A DNA stretch of 64,000 nt from Mycolicibacterium sarraceniae. GTDB lineage: Bacteria > Actinomycetota > Actinomycetes > Mycobacteriales > Mycobacteriaceae. The stretch spans positions 1,302,001 to 1,366,000 of the forward strand of contig NZ_AP022595.1 of assembly GCF_010731875.1 (NCBI RefSeq), in the 5' to 3' direction. The position numbers and the translations under genes are program-made. Each line of letters opens with the position of its first letter. The stretch's first letter is position 1. Shown one piece after another: positions 13,874-22,450 of the stretch. The notes beneath the pieces were generated by a model. That model had not been told where the DNA came from. It worked only from the letters and a program-made list of their open reading frames with translations, and did no database searches.

Positions 13874-15424
13874 GTGCAGGTCACCAGCATCGGCCACGCC
13901 GGTTTTCGAATCGACACCCAGGCGGGGAGCATCCTGTGCGACCCGTGGCTGAACCCCGCTTATTTCGCATCGTGGTTCGTTTTCCCCGATAACAGCGGCC
14001 TGGACTGGGCCGCGATCGGCGACTGCGACTATCTCTATGTCTCCCACCTGCACAAGGATCACTTCGATCCGCAGCTGCTCACCGAGTACGTCAACAAGGA
14101 CGCTGTCGTACTGCTGCCGGACTTTCCGGTACCCGATCTGAGGCGCGAACTGGAGAAAGTGGGCTTCCACCGGTTCTTTGAGACCGCCGATTCCGTCAAG
14201 CATCGGATCAGCGGGCCCAAGGGCGAGCTGGACGTGATGATCGTCGCGCTGCGAGCCCCTGCCGACGGGCCCATCGGTGACTCCGGACTGATCGTCTCCG
14301 ACGGCACCACCACGGTGTTCAACATGAACGACTCGCGGCCGCTGGCGGTGGACGGGCTGGCCGACGCTTTCGGCCACATCGACGTGCACATGCTGCAGTA
14401 CTCCGGTGCGATCTGGTACCCGATGGTCTACGACATGCCTGCGCGAGCCAAGGAATCGTTCGGCACCCAGAAGCGCCAACGGGGCATGGACCGGTGCCGG
14501 CAGTTCATCTCGGATGTCGATGCGACGTGGGTTATCCCGTCGGCCGGCCCACCGTGCTTCCTGGATCCCGCACTGCGCGATCTCAACGACGATCACGGCG
14601 ACCCCGCGAATATCTTCCCCGATCAGATGGTTTTCCTGGACCAGATGCGGCGCAACGGCAATGACGGTGGATTGCTCATGATCCCCGGCACGGTAGCCGA
14701 ATTCACTGGTAGACAACTAGATTCGCTGTCGCACCCGATACCGACCGCCGAGGTCGAGGCGATCTTCACCACCGGCAAAGCTTCCTACATCGCCGAGTAC
14801 GCGCAGCGGATGGCGCCGGTGCTGGCCGCCGCGAAGGCATCGTGGGCGCCGGCGACCGGGGAGTCGCTCCTGGAGCCTTTGCGGGCGAAGTTCGAGCCGA
14901 TCATGCTGCAGAGCGATCAGATCTGCGATGGCATCGGCTATCCGGTCGAGCTGCGAATCGGCTCGGAGACCATCGTGGTGGACTTCCCGAAACGTGCTGT
15001 GCGCGAACCGGTTGCGGACGAGAAGTTCCGCTATGGCTTCGAGATAGCACCGGAGCTGGTGCGCACTGTGCTACGCGACGACGAGCCGGACTGGGTCAAC
15101 ACGATCTTCTTGTCCACCCGGTTCCGGGCCTGGCGGGTCGGCGGGTTCAACGAATACCTGTACACCTTCTTCAAGTGCCTGACCGACGAGCGGATCGCCT
15201 ACGCCGACGGCTGGTTCGCCGAGGCGCACGACGACACCGGAGACATCACGCTGGACGGCTGGACCATGCAGCGCCGCTGCCCGCACCTGAAAGCGGATCT
15301 CTCGAAATTCGGTGTGGTGGAGGGCTCGACGCTGACGTGCAATCTGCACGGCTGGCAGTGGAACCTGGAGAACGGCCGCTGCCTGACGACCACGGGCCAC
15401 GAATTGCGGCGCTCCCGGCAATGA
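13874..15424 (+). CDS. MBL-fold / Rieske [2Fe-2S] domain protein (Rv3818-type)
   Basis: A 516-residue protein with two domains. The N-terminal metallo-beta-lactamase fold has the metal motif SHLHKDH at about residues 57-63. The C-terminal Rieske domain has the cluster ligands CPH and CNLH, spaced 16 residues apart. This resembles the CMP-sialic-acid hydroxylase class in parts, but the domain order is different and the substrate is unknown. The frame is open from a GTG at 13847. The GTG at 13874 is preferred because AAGGAGA at 13863-13869 sits at the right distance, and it gives the length recalled for Rv3818. The stop overlaps the next gene by 4 bases. Confidence 0.85.
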   Translation: MQVTSIGHAGFRIDTQAGSILCDPWLNPAYFASWFVFPDNSGLDWAAIGDCDYLYVSHLHKDHFDPQLLTEYVNKDAVVLLPDFPVPDLRRELEKVGFHRFFETADSVKHRISGPKGELDVMIVALRAPADGPIGDSGLIVSDGTTTVFNMNDSRPLAVDGLADAFGHIDVHMLQYSGAIWYPMVYDMPARAKESFGTQKRQRGMDRCRQFISDVDATWVIPSAGPPCFLDPALRDLNDDHGDPANIFPDQMVFLDQMRRNGNDGGLLMIPGTVAEFTGRQLDSLSHPIPTAEVEAIFTTGKASYIAEYAQRMAPVLAAAKASWAPATGESLLEPLRAKFEPIMLQSDQICDGIGYPVELRIGSETIVVDFPKRAVREPVADEKFRYGFEIAPELVRTVLRDDEPDWVNTIFLSTRFRAWRVGGFNEYLYTFFKCLTDERIAYADGWFAEAHDDTGDITLDGWTMQRRCPHLKADLSKFGVVEGSTLTCNLHGWQWNLENGRCLTTTGHELRRSRQ

Positions 15425-15759
15425 GCGCCGCTGGGCAGCAGCACTACGACGACGGTCTGGTTCAACTGGACCGTTTCGCACTCACGTTGCGGCGCTACCA
15501 CTTCCCGTCGGGAACGGCCAAGGTGATCCCACTGCGGGCGATCAAGGGCTACCAGGCCGAACCACTGGGAGTGTGGATGCAGCGGTTCCGGCTGTGGGGT
15601 AGTTCTGATCTGCGGCGCTGGATGCCGCTGGACATCTATCGACCGATCAAGTCGACCCTGATCACGCTCGACGTGCCGGGTACGAATCCAAGTCCGGCGT
15701 TCACCCCGGTCAAGCCCCGGGAGTTCCTGGCAACGCTCGACGAGCTGTTGGAAGACTAA
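15421..15759 (+). CDS. Conserved hypothetical protein (Rv3819-type)
   Basis: A 112-residue soluble protein starting at the ATG of an ATGA overlap with the Rieske gene, so the two are translationally coupled. It is rich in beta-type sequence with several Trp and Arg (GVWMQRFRLWGSSDLRRW), which suggests a small PH-like barrel, but no motif proves this. Its length and position match Rv3819 next to Rv3818. Function unknown; the coupling suggests it assists the MBL/Rieske protein. Confidence 0.75.
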   Translation: MSAAGQQHYDDGLVQLDRFALTLRRYHFPSGTAKVIPLRAIKGYQAEPLGVWMQRFRLWGSSDLRRWMPLDIYRPIKSTLITLDVPGTNPSPAFTPVKPREFLATLDELLED

Positions 15760-15792
15760 GCCCGCGCTGCGGCCTTGGCGGAACGACAGTCG

Positions 15793-15837
15793 CACACCTG
15801 GTAGCCCATCCCACGACGGGACGGACTACCTGGTGTG
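15793..15837. terminator. Bidirectional stem-loop terminator
   Basis: CACACCTGGTAG at 15793-15804 pairs with CTACCTGGTGTG at 15826-15837, giving a 12-base stem with one mismatch. An inner TCCC/GGGA pair lies within the loop. It lies exactly between two convergent genes (stops at 15759 and 15848), so it can serve both strands. No clear U-run is present. Confidence 0.7.
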
Positions 15838-15847
15838 GACGCTGTGA

Positions 15848-17038
15848 TTACTGGGCGCCGCCGCTGTGCGCCCCGGCCTTGGCGGAGCCGCTCGCGTTCC
15901 GGGCGCTGACACCCTGGCCCTTCTTGGCTCCCTCGCCCCCTTGTCGGCCTGCAGTGCTGCCCGCCCCGGGCCCCGTCTCCGAACCGGTGCCGGTAGCTGC
16001 CGTCGGGCTAGTGGTCGCTCCGGGAACCGCCGTGTTGCCATCGCTGGTCACTGTCGTCTTGTGCGACGCAGCCACGCTCGGAGCCGAGTCGGTTGCAGCC
16101 GAACCGGTGCCGTTGCCCGCCCCTGCTGAGCCCTCGGTCGAGGTGCCCTTCGGCCGGGTCGCAACCTCGGCGGACGGAGCGGCCGACCGCGCGACCACAG
16201 CCGCCGACGACGGCGGTACCGGGGCACCCAGTGCCTGCGCAATCGTGTCGCGCGCGGCCAACAAGCTGGCGATCAAGCCCGAACCGAAGGAGGAGCCCGC
16301 ATACGGGCTGAGGATCCCCGAGCTGGACGTTGCCGGATATCCGTTGAGGAAGGCACCCGTCATTGCGGCAGGGATGTTGATGAGGGCGCGGATGGCCGCC
16401 ACAGCATCCCCGGCCTGCAGCGAGTCGACGACGAGTTGCCCGGCGTCACCAAACGCATAGACGGCACCCCCAATTGGGGAGATTGCAGCAAGGCCGACGC
16501 TCAGAAGGATGCCCGGCAGCGCAGTGAGCACGTTGGAGACGTTCTTCGCAATCTGTCCGGGGATGTTGAAAACCGGGAGCAGGCTGATCACGGGAGCCAG
16601 TACCAGTCCGAGGCCGCCCTGGAACAGCGTCTGCACGGCATCGCTGAACTGGCCGGCGGCCAGCTGCTGGGTCGCGGTGAGAAACGCCTTGGGCAGCGCC
16701 GTCAGACCAGCGACGAGGCCGCCGAAGGCGCCTCCCAGGGCCGTCGAGATGGTGGCGACATTGGCGAGCTGGTTGGTGATGATCTGCTGCAGGATCGGAT
16801 CGGGACTCCCCTGCACCTGAGTCCCCAGCATGGCGATGTTGCTGAATGTGGTCTCGATGACTTGCGCCCAGGTGGGCAGGCTCTGCGACGTTGACGCGAG
16901 TGCCGTCGCAAGGCTCGACATGTGGATAGCCGGCGCCCGCATGTCGGGTATCGTCACCGATATCGGCGAAACGACGATCGCGCTCGCACCGACGATCGCG
17001 ATGCCCGCGGAAACCTTCGAACGCAGCAATACGTCCAC
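15848..17038 (-). CDS. Secreted mycobacterial protein with low-complexity Ala/Gly/Thr tail (GjpA-like porin family?)
   Basis: A 396-residue exported protein. The GTG start at 17038 is preferred because GGGAGAAG lies just upstream; the frame is open to a TTG at 17074. A signal-like segment (VSAGIAIVGASAIVVSPISV) is followed by a conserved alpha-helical region of about 250 residues (DPILQQIITNQLANVATI, ALPGILLSVGLAAISPIGG, LINIPAAMTGAFLNGYP). An unordered tail of about 130 residues rich in Gly, Ala, Ser and Thr ends the protein. The helical region resembles a mycobacterial family sometimes annotated as outer-membrane porin GjpA. That name is a recollection, not proven here. Confidence 0.65.
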   Translation of the reverse strand: MDVLLRSKVSAGIAIVGASAIVVSPISVTIPDMRAPAIHMSSLATALASTSQSLPTWAQVIETTFSNIAMLGTQVQGSPDPILQQIITNQLANVATISTALGGAFGGLVAGLTALPKAFLTATQQLAAGQFSDAVQTLFQGGLGLVLAPVISLLPVFNIPGQIAKNVSNVLTALPGILLSVGLAAISPIGGAVYAFGDAGQLVVDSLQAGDAVAAIRALINIPAAMTGAFLNGYPATSSSGILSPYAGSSFGSGLIASLLAARDTIAQALGAPVPPSSAAVVARSAAPSAEVATRPKGTSTEGSAGAGNGTGSAATDSAPSVAASHKTTVTSDGNTAVPGATTSPTAATGTGSETGPGAGSTAGRQGGEGAKKGQGVSARNASGSAKAGAHSGGAQ

Positions 17039-17167
17039 TGCTTCTCCCTTACCAAGTAGTTGACTAACAGACAAGTAACTTACTTGACGGTAGGTTGCTA
17101 GTGTCCGATTTCGACAAATTCCGGAGCATCCGGATTCGGCGCGAACCGTCCATGACCCTCCAGGCCG

Positions 17168-17674
17168 TCAACCGGCGGCGATGTTCTGACTGGCCGCCAG
17201 CATCGGGCGGTCCCTGCTCCACTCGTCGGTGCGCGCCAGCCCTTTGATTATCGCTTCGAACTTCGCAGGATCCTTCACTGCCATCTGCGCCAACGGGGCC
17301 GGATTCATGACTGCGTTGCTCAGCTCCGCAATGCCTGTCCATGTCTTCAGTGCACCATCGGGGTCGTAGGCGAACCGCAGAGGATTCATATGGTCTTCGA
17401 AGAGCGTCCCCATAATGCCGCCCACCGAGCCAAGCTTGTTCAACAGTTCCCGGATCGCATTCTGCGTCTTCTCGACGTTAGCTGCGGGGCCAGTTGCTGC
17501 TGCACTGACCTGGATGCCGTACCCGGTCTCACCACACGCGTCGATACCGGCGGTCACCGCTTTGAGCAGGTCACGTGCGGTGTTTTCGTACTCTCTGCCG
17601 AACATCACGCCGGAAACGTCAGCGCCGTGGGAGACACGCTGGCGGTGGCATGACGGTCTCCGGTCAGACATCAC
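17168..17674 (-). CDS. WXG100-like / ESX-associated protein, probably truncated
   Basis: The frame reads 168 residues from a GTG at 17674. The segment SHGADVSGVMFGREYENTAR followed by DLLKAVTAGIDACGETGYG is typical of the second half of mycobacterial WXG100-type proteins, in which an ESX helical hairpin carries a C-terminal extension. The first 15 residues do not look like the missing first helix, so the gene is probably N-terminally truncated. The rest (GGIMGTLFEDHMNPLRFAYD) is not recognised. The stop is at 17168. It could be a functional short protein, but remnant status fits better. Confidence 0.5.
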   Translation of the reverse strand: MMSDRRPSCHRQRVSHGADVSGVMFGREYENTARDLLKAVTAGIDACGETGYGIQVSAAATGPAANVEKTQNAIRELLNKLGSVGGIMGTLFEDHMNPLRFAYDPDGALKTWTGIAELSNAVMNPAPLAQMAVKDPAKFEAIIKGLARTDEWSRDRPMLAASQNIAAG

Positions 17675-17740
17675 CTTTGGGCGAAACGGTGCGATCCACT
17701 CGCACTCTCACTGCCAAACCTTGGTTTGGGCGTAAGGGAG

Positions 17741-18556
17741 CTAAGGCGACCAAACCAGTTGGCGCAGTTCGGATGCCGCGTCGCTGTCGGTGTCGTAGAC
17801 CCGCACGATGGCCTCGTCACCCGGTTGCAGGTACGTCGACTCCCCCAGCTTGGTGTAGCGCGTCGCACCGATGCCGATCAACACCTTCTGCGGCCGGCCG
17901 CACGCCACCATCAGCGCGCCGACATCCTCCAAAGGCGTATCGGGCGAACCCTTTTGGTTGGCCAGCCGCTCAACGATCCAGTCCAGCAGCACCTCGCCGT
18001 AGTACGAGTAGCCCAGCAGCGGGCTGTCCACCCCGTACTCGTGGTGCACACCGTCGGACGTGCGCAGGTGGCACAGCAGCCGAAGTGTCGCGGTCGGCCC
18101 GTCCGGGGTCAGATCGCTGATGTCAAAGAACTGGTGCGCAACACCTTTCGACGATGGGCCCCAGTTCTTCTTGTGACTGATCTTGGCGGCGTTGGGGCGG
18201 CGGATCGAGCAGTCGTTGAACGCGCCGAGGGCGAACGGCCTCAGCGTGACCACGGTGTCGCCCTCCCACACCACATCGCAGGCCAACCCGACCTCGGGTT
18301 CGATCTGCAGGTTGAGCGGCCCGTCGGCCTCCGTCGTGTTCGGCACCATCAGCGCGTCATGCGAGAGCGGGAACTCGCCGAGGAAGCTGTCGTGACCGGG
18401 CGCGTACCACGGGAAGATCCCCTTGGGCGCGACGCCCTCGCTGGCAACGTTGACGAAATCGACTGCCTCACCGGCTTGTTCGAGGTGGCCGGCGAAGTTC
18501 CCGGCGACCCCGAAGCCGAACCAGTTTTTGATCTCATCCAGGTCGAGTTCGATCAC
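17741..18556 (-). CDS. DUF5718-type protein, possibly fumarylacetoacetase-like fold
   Basis: A 271-residue cytoplasmic protein of unknown function. The GTG at 18556 overlaps the serS stop (GTGA), so it is coupled to serS; the longer upstream reading frame is only serS sequence. Features are [21 protein letters not shown] at the N-terminus, [20 protein letters not shown] in the middle and [16 protein letters not shown] at the end. The middle and end are reminiscent of the FAH superfamily (metal-dependent beta-diketone or hydratase enzymes). That assignment is an inference from pattern only. Confidence 0.7.
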   Translation of the reverse strand: MIELDLDEIKNWFGFGVAGNFAGHLEQAGEAVDFVNVASEGVAPKGIFPWYAPGHDSFLGEFPLSHDALMVPNTTEADGPLNLQIEPEVGLACDVVWEGDTVVTLRPFALGAFNDCSIRRPNAAKISHKKNWGPSSKGVAHQFFDISDLTPDGPTATLRLLCHLRTSDGVHHEYGVDSPLLGYSYYGEVLLDWIVERLANQKGSPDTPLEDVGALMVACGRPQKVLIGIGATRYTKLGESTYLQPGDEAIVRVYDTDSDAASELRQLVWSP

Positions 18557-19806
18557 GGTTGCAGGATCTCCGTCCCCACGTAAGGCACCAGGGCGGCGGG
18601 AACCCGCACGCTGCCGTCTGGCTGTTGATGGTTTTCCAGGATCGCAACCAGCCACCGCGTGGTAGCCAGCGTGCCGTTGAGTGTTGCCGCGGTCTGCGGC
18701 TTGCCGTTCTCGTCGCGGTAGCGGGTAGCCAGCCGGCGGGCCTGGAACGTCGTGCAGTTCGACGTCGAGGTCAGCTCGCGGTAGGCCTGCTGGGTGGGTA
18801 CCCACGCCTCACAGTCGAATTTCCGCGCGGCCGAGGACCCCAGATCTCCAGCGGCCACATCGATCACGCGATACGGCACGTCGATCAGCTCGAGCATCTG
18901 GCGCTGCCAGCCCAGCAGCCGCTGATGTTCGGCCTCGGCGTCCTCGGGACGGCAGTAGACGAAGGCCTCAACCTTGTCGAACTGATGCACCCGGATGATG
19001 CCGCGGGTGTCCTTGCCATAGCTGCCGGCCTCCCGGCGGAAGCACGACGACCACCCGGCGTACCGGGCCGGACCACCGGACAGGTCGAGGATCTCGTCGG
19101 AGTGGTACCCCGCCAGCGGCACCTCCGAGGTGCCGACGAGGTAGAGGTCATCGTCCTGCAGGTGGTAGATCTCGTCGGCGTGGGCGCCCAGGAAGCCGGT
19201 GCCGGCCATCACCTCGGGACGCACCAGTACCGGCGGGATCATCAGGGTGAAGCCGTTGTCGGTCGCCAACCGCACCGCCAGCTGCAGCAGGCCGAGCTGC
19301 AACAGTGCGCCGCGGCCGGTCAGGAAATAGAACCGCGAGCCGGACACCTTCGCGCCGCGTTCCATATCGATCAGCCCAAGCGCCTCGCCGAGTTCGAGGT
19401 GGTCTTTCGGATTCTCGATCTGCCGTGGCTGGCCGACCACGTCGAGGACGACGAAATCGGCCTCGCCACCGGCCGGGACGCCATCGATGATGACGTTCTG
19501 AATCCCCATGTGCGCACTCGTGAAGGCCGCTTCGGCCGCTACTTGCTCGGCTTCGGCCGACTTAACCTGTGCGGCAAGTTCTTTGGCCTGCTCCAGTAGT
19601 GCGGGCCGATCCTCCAGGGAGGCCGAGCCGACCTTTTTGCTGGCGGACTTCTGCTCGGCCCGCAGCGTGTCGGCGGCCGATATCGCCGCCCGGCGTGCGG
19701 TATCGGCCTCAAGCAGAGCGTCGACGAGCCCCGGATCCTCACCACGGCTGAGCTGGGATCGCCGTACCGCATCGGGGTCATCGCGCAGCAGTTTCAGGTC
19801 GATCAC
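18553..19806 (-). CDS. serS: Seryl-tRNA synthetase
   Basis: Class II aminoacyl-tRNA synthetase that charges tRNA-Ser (and tRNA-Sec where present). It has 417 residues from the GTG at 19806 ([16 protein letters not shown]). The N-terminal coiled-coil tRNA-binding arm covers about residues 30-105. Motif 2 ([15 protein letters not shown]) and motif 3 ([19 protein letters not shown]) are intact, as is the [15 protein letters not shown] serine-site loop. The length matches mycobacterial SerS. It overlaps the downstream DUF5718 gene by 4 bases. Confidence 0.97.
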   Translation of the reverse strand: MIDLKLLRDDPDAVRRSQLSRGEDPGLVDALLEADTARRAAISAADTLRAEQKSASKKVGSASLEDRPALLEQAKELAAQVKSAEAEQVAAEAAFTSAHMGIQNVIIDGVPAGGEADFVVLDVVGQPRQIENPKDHLELGEALGLIDMERGAKVSGSRFYFLTGRGALLQLGLLQLAVRLATDNGFTLMIPPVLVRPEVMAGTGFLGAHADEIYHLQDDDLYLVGTSEVPLAGYHSDEILDLSGGPARYAGWSSCFRREAGSYGKDTRGIIRVHQFDKVEAFVYCRPEDAEAEHQRLLGWQRQMLELIDVPYRVIDVAAGDLGSSAARKFDCEAWVPTQQAYRELTSTSNCTTFQARRLATRYRDENGKPQTAATLNGTLATTRWLVAILENHQQPDGSVRVPAALVPYVGTEILQP

Positions 19807-19926
19807 GACCGCAACCCTAGCTATTGGCGTTGGCCACCGCGTCGGCCCCTCCGGGGAGAACGCACAGCACAACCCCATAACAGTACAACTGCATCACTTG
19901 TCACACACCTGCTCGCGACTGCCACA

Positions 19927-21345
19927 ATGGAGACGATGTTGCAGTTATCCGAGCGCGAGGACGTCACGCCCGAGCTGCCCGAACAGGGCACGCCGCGGCG
20001 CGGCTTTCTGGGCACTTTCCAGGCCACCTCGACGCGCCGGGCACTCCTGCTGACCGCGCTGGGTGCCCTGCTGATCGCCGGCGTCGTGACCGCCCTGCCG
20101 ATCGGGTTCAACAACCGGCTGGCCGGTTATGCCGGCTCCGACCCGCTGTCGGGCTTCAAAGGCACCGCGGCATTCGCCAACGCGAAGGCGGGCAACTGCC
20201 TGAACTGGCCGGGCAAGGATCCCGACTCCGCCACCATCGTCGACTGCAAGAACGACCACCGCTTCGAAGTCGCAGAGTCGGTCGATACGCGGACCTACCC
20301 GGGGACCGAATACGGCCCTGACGCCCCGCCGCCGAACGCCGCGCGCATCCAGCAGATCAGCCTGGAACACTGCCAGCCGGCCGTTGAGCGCTACCTCGGC
20401 GACAAGTTCGATCCCAACAGCAAGTTCACCATCAGCATGCTGTGGTCAGGTGACAAGGCCTGGAAGCAGGACGGCGAGCGACGGATGCTGTGCGGCCTGC
20501 AGCTGCCGGGAGCCGACGGCCAGCAGACCGCCGTCAAGGGCCGGGTGGCCGAGGTCGACCAGTCCAAGGTCTGGCCGGCCGGCACCTGCCTCGGCATCGA
20601 CCAGCCCACCAGCCAGCCCACCGATATCCCGGTCGACTGCGGCGCACCGCACGCCATTGAAGTCACCGGCTCGGTGAACCTGGCCGAAAAATTCTCCGGC
20701 ACCCTGCCGACCGAAGCCGACCAGGACGCGTTCATCAAGGAAGCATGCACGCGGATGACCGATGCCTACCTGGCGCCGCTACAACTGCGCTCCACCACCC
20801 TGACGCTGATTTACAGCACGATCTCGCTGCCGAGCTGGACCGCGGGCAGCCACCAGGTGGCTTGCAGCATCGGCGCCACGCTGGGCAACGGTGGCTGGGC
20901 GACGCTGATCAACCCGGCCAAGGGTGCGCTACTCATCAACGGGATGCCGCCCGTCCCGCCGCCGGACATTCCCCAGGAACGGCTGAGCCTTCCGTCGATT
21001 CCGCTGCTGCCGTCGATCCCGAGCACGCAGTACGCACCGTCGACCAGTGACAGCAGCCAGTCCGGCCAATCGGGCCAGTCGACGCAGTCCACCCAGACCC
21101 AGCACCTGCCGCAGCAGTCGACGCAGCAGACGCAGGTGCCTACCTCGACCGCAGCGCCCAGCAGCACCGCGGGGGCTCCGCCACCGCAGCAAGGCAACGT
21201 CCTCAACGGGGAGTTCGTACCCGCGCAGCCGGCGGGACCGCCGCTGGACGCACCGCCGATGGACGGACCCCCGCCGCCAGCGGCCCCGCCGCCACCCGCA
21301 GGCCCGCCGCCCGGTCCGGTCGACGTCGTTCCCCCACCGGCTTAG
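19927..21345 (+). CDS. Membrane-anchored protein with septum-formation-type domain (Rv3835-type)
   Basis: A 472-residue protein. It has a cytoplasmic N-terminus of about 35 residues, then one membrane segment (RALLLTALGALLIAGVVTAL). The extracytoplasmic domain has paired cysteines in two similar halves (CLNWPGKDPDSATIVDCKNDH and CLGIDQPTSQPTDIPVDCG), as in the Septum_form domain. The C-terminal 130 residues are Gln/Ser/Pro-rich and end in a polyproline tract. It is divergent from serS. It probably acts at the envelope, but no direct role is known. Confidence 0.8.
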   Translation: METMLQLSEREDVTPELPEQGTPRRGFLGTFQATSTRRALLLTALGALLIAGVVTALPIGFNNRLAGYAGSDPLSGFKGTAAFANAKAGNCLNWPGKDPDSATIVDCKNDHRFEVAESVDTRTYPGTEYGPDAPPPNAARIQQISLEHCQPAVERYLGDKFDPNSKFTISMLWSGDKAWKQDGERRMLCGLQLPGADGQQTAVKGRVAEVDQSKVWPAGTCLGIDQPTSQPTDIPVDCGAPHAIEVTGSVNLAEKFSGTLPTEADQDAFIKEACTRMTDAYLAPLQLRSTTLTLIYSTISLPSWTAGSHQVACSIGATLGNGGWATLINPAKGALLINGMPPVPPPDIPQERLSLPSIPLLPSIPSTQYAPSTSDSSQSGQSGQSTQSTQTQHLPQQSTQQTQVPTSTAAPSSTAGAPPPQQGNVLNGEFVPAQPAGPPLDAPPMDGPPPPAAPPPPAGPPPGPVDVVPPPA

Positions 21346-21348
21346 GTC

Positions 21349-21699
21349 GTGCCTGTACGGATGGACCCGCAGCGGTTCGAGGAATTGGTCGGCGACGCGC
21401 TGGATCTGATTCCACCCGGACTTGCCAAGGCGATCGACAACGTCGTGATACTGATCGAAGATCAGCACCCCGAGGAGCCCGATCTGCTGGGTCTTTACGA
21501 CGGCGTCGCGCTCACCGAACGCGATTCCAGTTACGCTGGCTCACTTCCGGATACCGTTACGATCTATCGGGAACCATTGCTGGACATGTGCGACACCGAG
21601 GCCGACGTGGTCGAAGAAGTCGCGATCACCGTAATCCATGAGATAGCACACCATTTCGGTATCGACGACGATCGTCTGCACGAATTAGGCTGGGGCTGA
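21349..21699 (+). CDS. Small zincin-like metallopeptidase (Rv3836-type)
   Basis: A 116-residue protein of the minimal metallopeptidase (DUF1025) family. The extended zinc motif HEIAHHFGIDDDRLHELG (HExxHxxG...H) closes the protein, preceded by a Glu-rich strand region. The start could be the GTG at 21349 or the ATG at 21361 (MDPQRFEELVGDALD). It lies 3 bases after the Rv3835-type gene, so the two are co-transcribed as in M. tuberculosis. Substrate unknown. Confidence 0.85.
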   Translation: MPVRMDPQRFEELVGDALDLIPPGLAKAIDNVVILIEDQHPEEPDLLGLYDGVALTERDSSYAGSLPDTVTIYREPLLDMCDTEADVVEEVAITVIHEIAHHFGIDDDRLHELGWG

Positions 21700-21706
21700 A
21701 TCTTTT

Positions 21707-22450
21707 TCAGCGAGCAGGGTCGCCGTTCCAGGTGAAACTGTTGACATACTTGCCCATATCCTGAGCTAACTGCAGGTTCGCACCGGACGGCAGACCGGGC
21801 CCGAAATCCGGTCCGAACGCGTGATAGGGGCCGACCGCGCCGGCCACGAGTGCCAGGTCGTTCTTGACCGACACCAGCAGCACCGTTCGAATCCTGATGT
21901 AGCTGTTGCCCGTTCCCTGCGGCCAGACGTCGGCGACTTCGCCGTAGCCAGGCTGATACCCCACCATCGCATTGGGGATCTCGTAGGCCACCTTGGCGTC
22001 GGGGAACTTCTTCTTCAGTAGTTCATCGGCGATATCGCGGGCCGACCGGCCGGCCGCCGGCTGCGAGAACAGTTGCATATAACCGGTGTCGCCGCCGGTG
22101 AACTTCGCGGTGATACCTCGGGCGTCGGTGGTGACCTCGTAGGCCGAGCCCGGCGCCGGGTACGAGACCGAGAAGGACCCGTCGGGAGCGGTGAAGCGGG
22201 GCAGCCCGGTCACCGGCGTCCCCATCGGTGGGGCACCGCATTCGGGCGGGCACATATAGCGCGGTGCCTTTTGGGTGACCATCAACGACACTCCAACCAG
22301 GATCAGCGCGACGACGACGACCCCGGCCGCCCACAGGCCGACCGTGTTGCTGAACCGCGCGTGGCGCAACGCAGGAGCGAGATAGGTGCCCGGCGGCAGC
22401 GCGTAGCCCAAGAACTCCTCCTCACCGGTCACCGGGACCGGAGTGGTCAC
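21707..22450 (-). CDS. Hypothetical single-pass membrane protein
   Basis: A 247-residue protein with a cytoplasmic N-terminus, one helix (GLWAAGVVVVALILVGVSLMV) and an outer domain. The outer domain starts with two cysteines (YMCPPECGAPP) and continues as a mostly beta region (FTAPDGSFSVSYPAPGSAYEV). No catalytic motif is seen. Its start overlaps the stop of the zinc-ribbon membrane gene by 4 bases, and it is the last gene of a three-gene operon headed by an S53 peptidase. It may be a partner of that system. Confidence 0.75.
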   Translation of the reverse strand: MTTPVPVTGEEEFLGYALPPGTYLAPALRHARFSNTVGLWAAGVVVVALILVGVSLMVTQKAPRYMCPPECGAPPMGTPVTGLPRFTAPDGSFSVSYPAPGSAYEVTTDARGITAKFTGGDTGYMQLFSQPAAGRSARDIADELLKKKFPDAKVAYEIPNAMVGYQPGYGEVADVWPQGTGNSYIRIRTVLLVSVKNDLALVAGAVGPYHAFGPDFGPGLPSGANLQLAQDMGKYVNSFTWNGDPAR

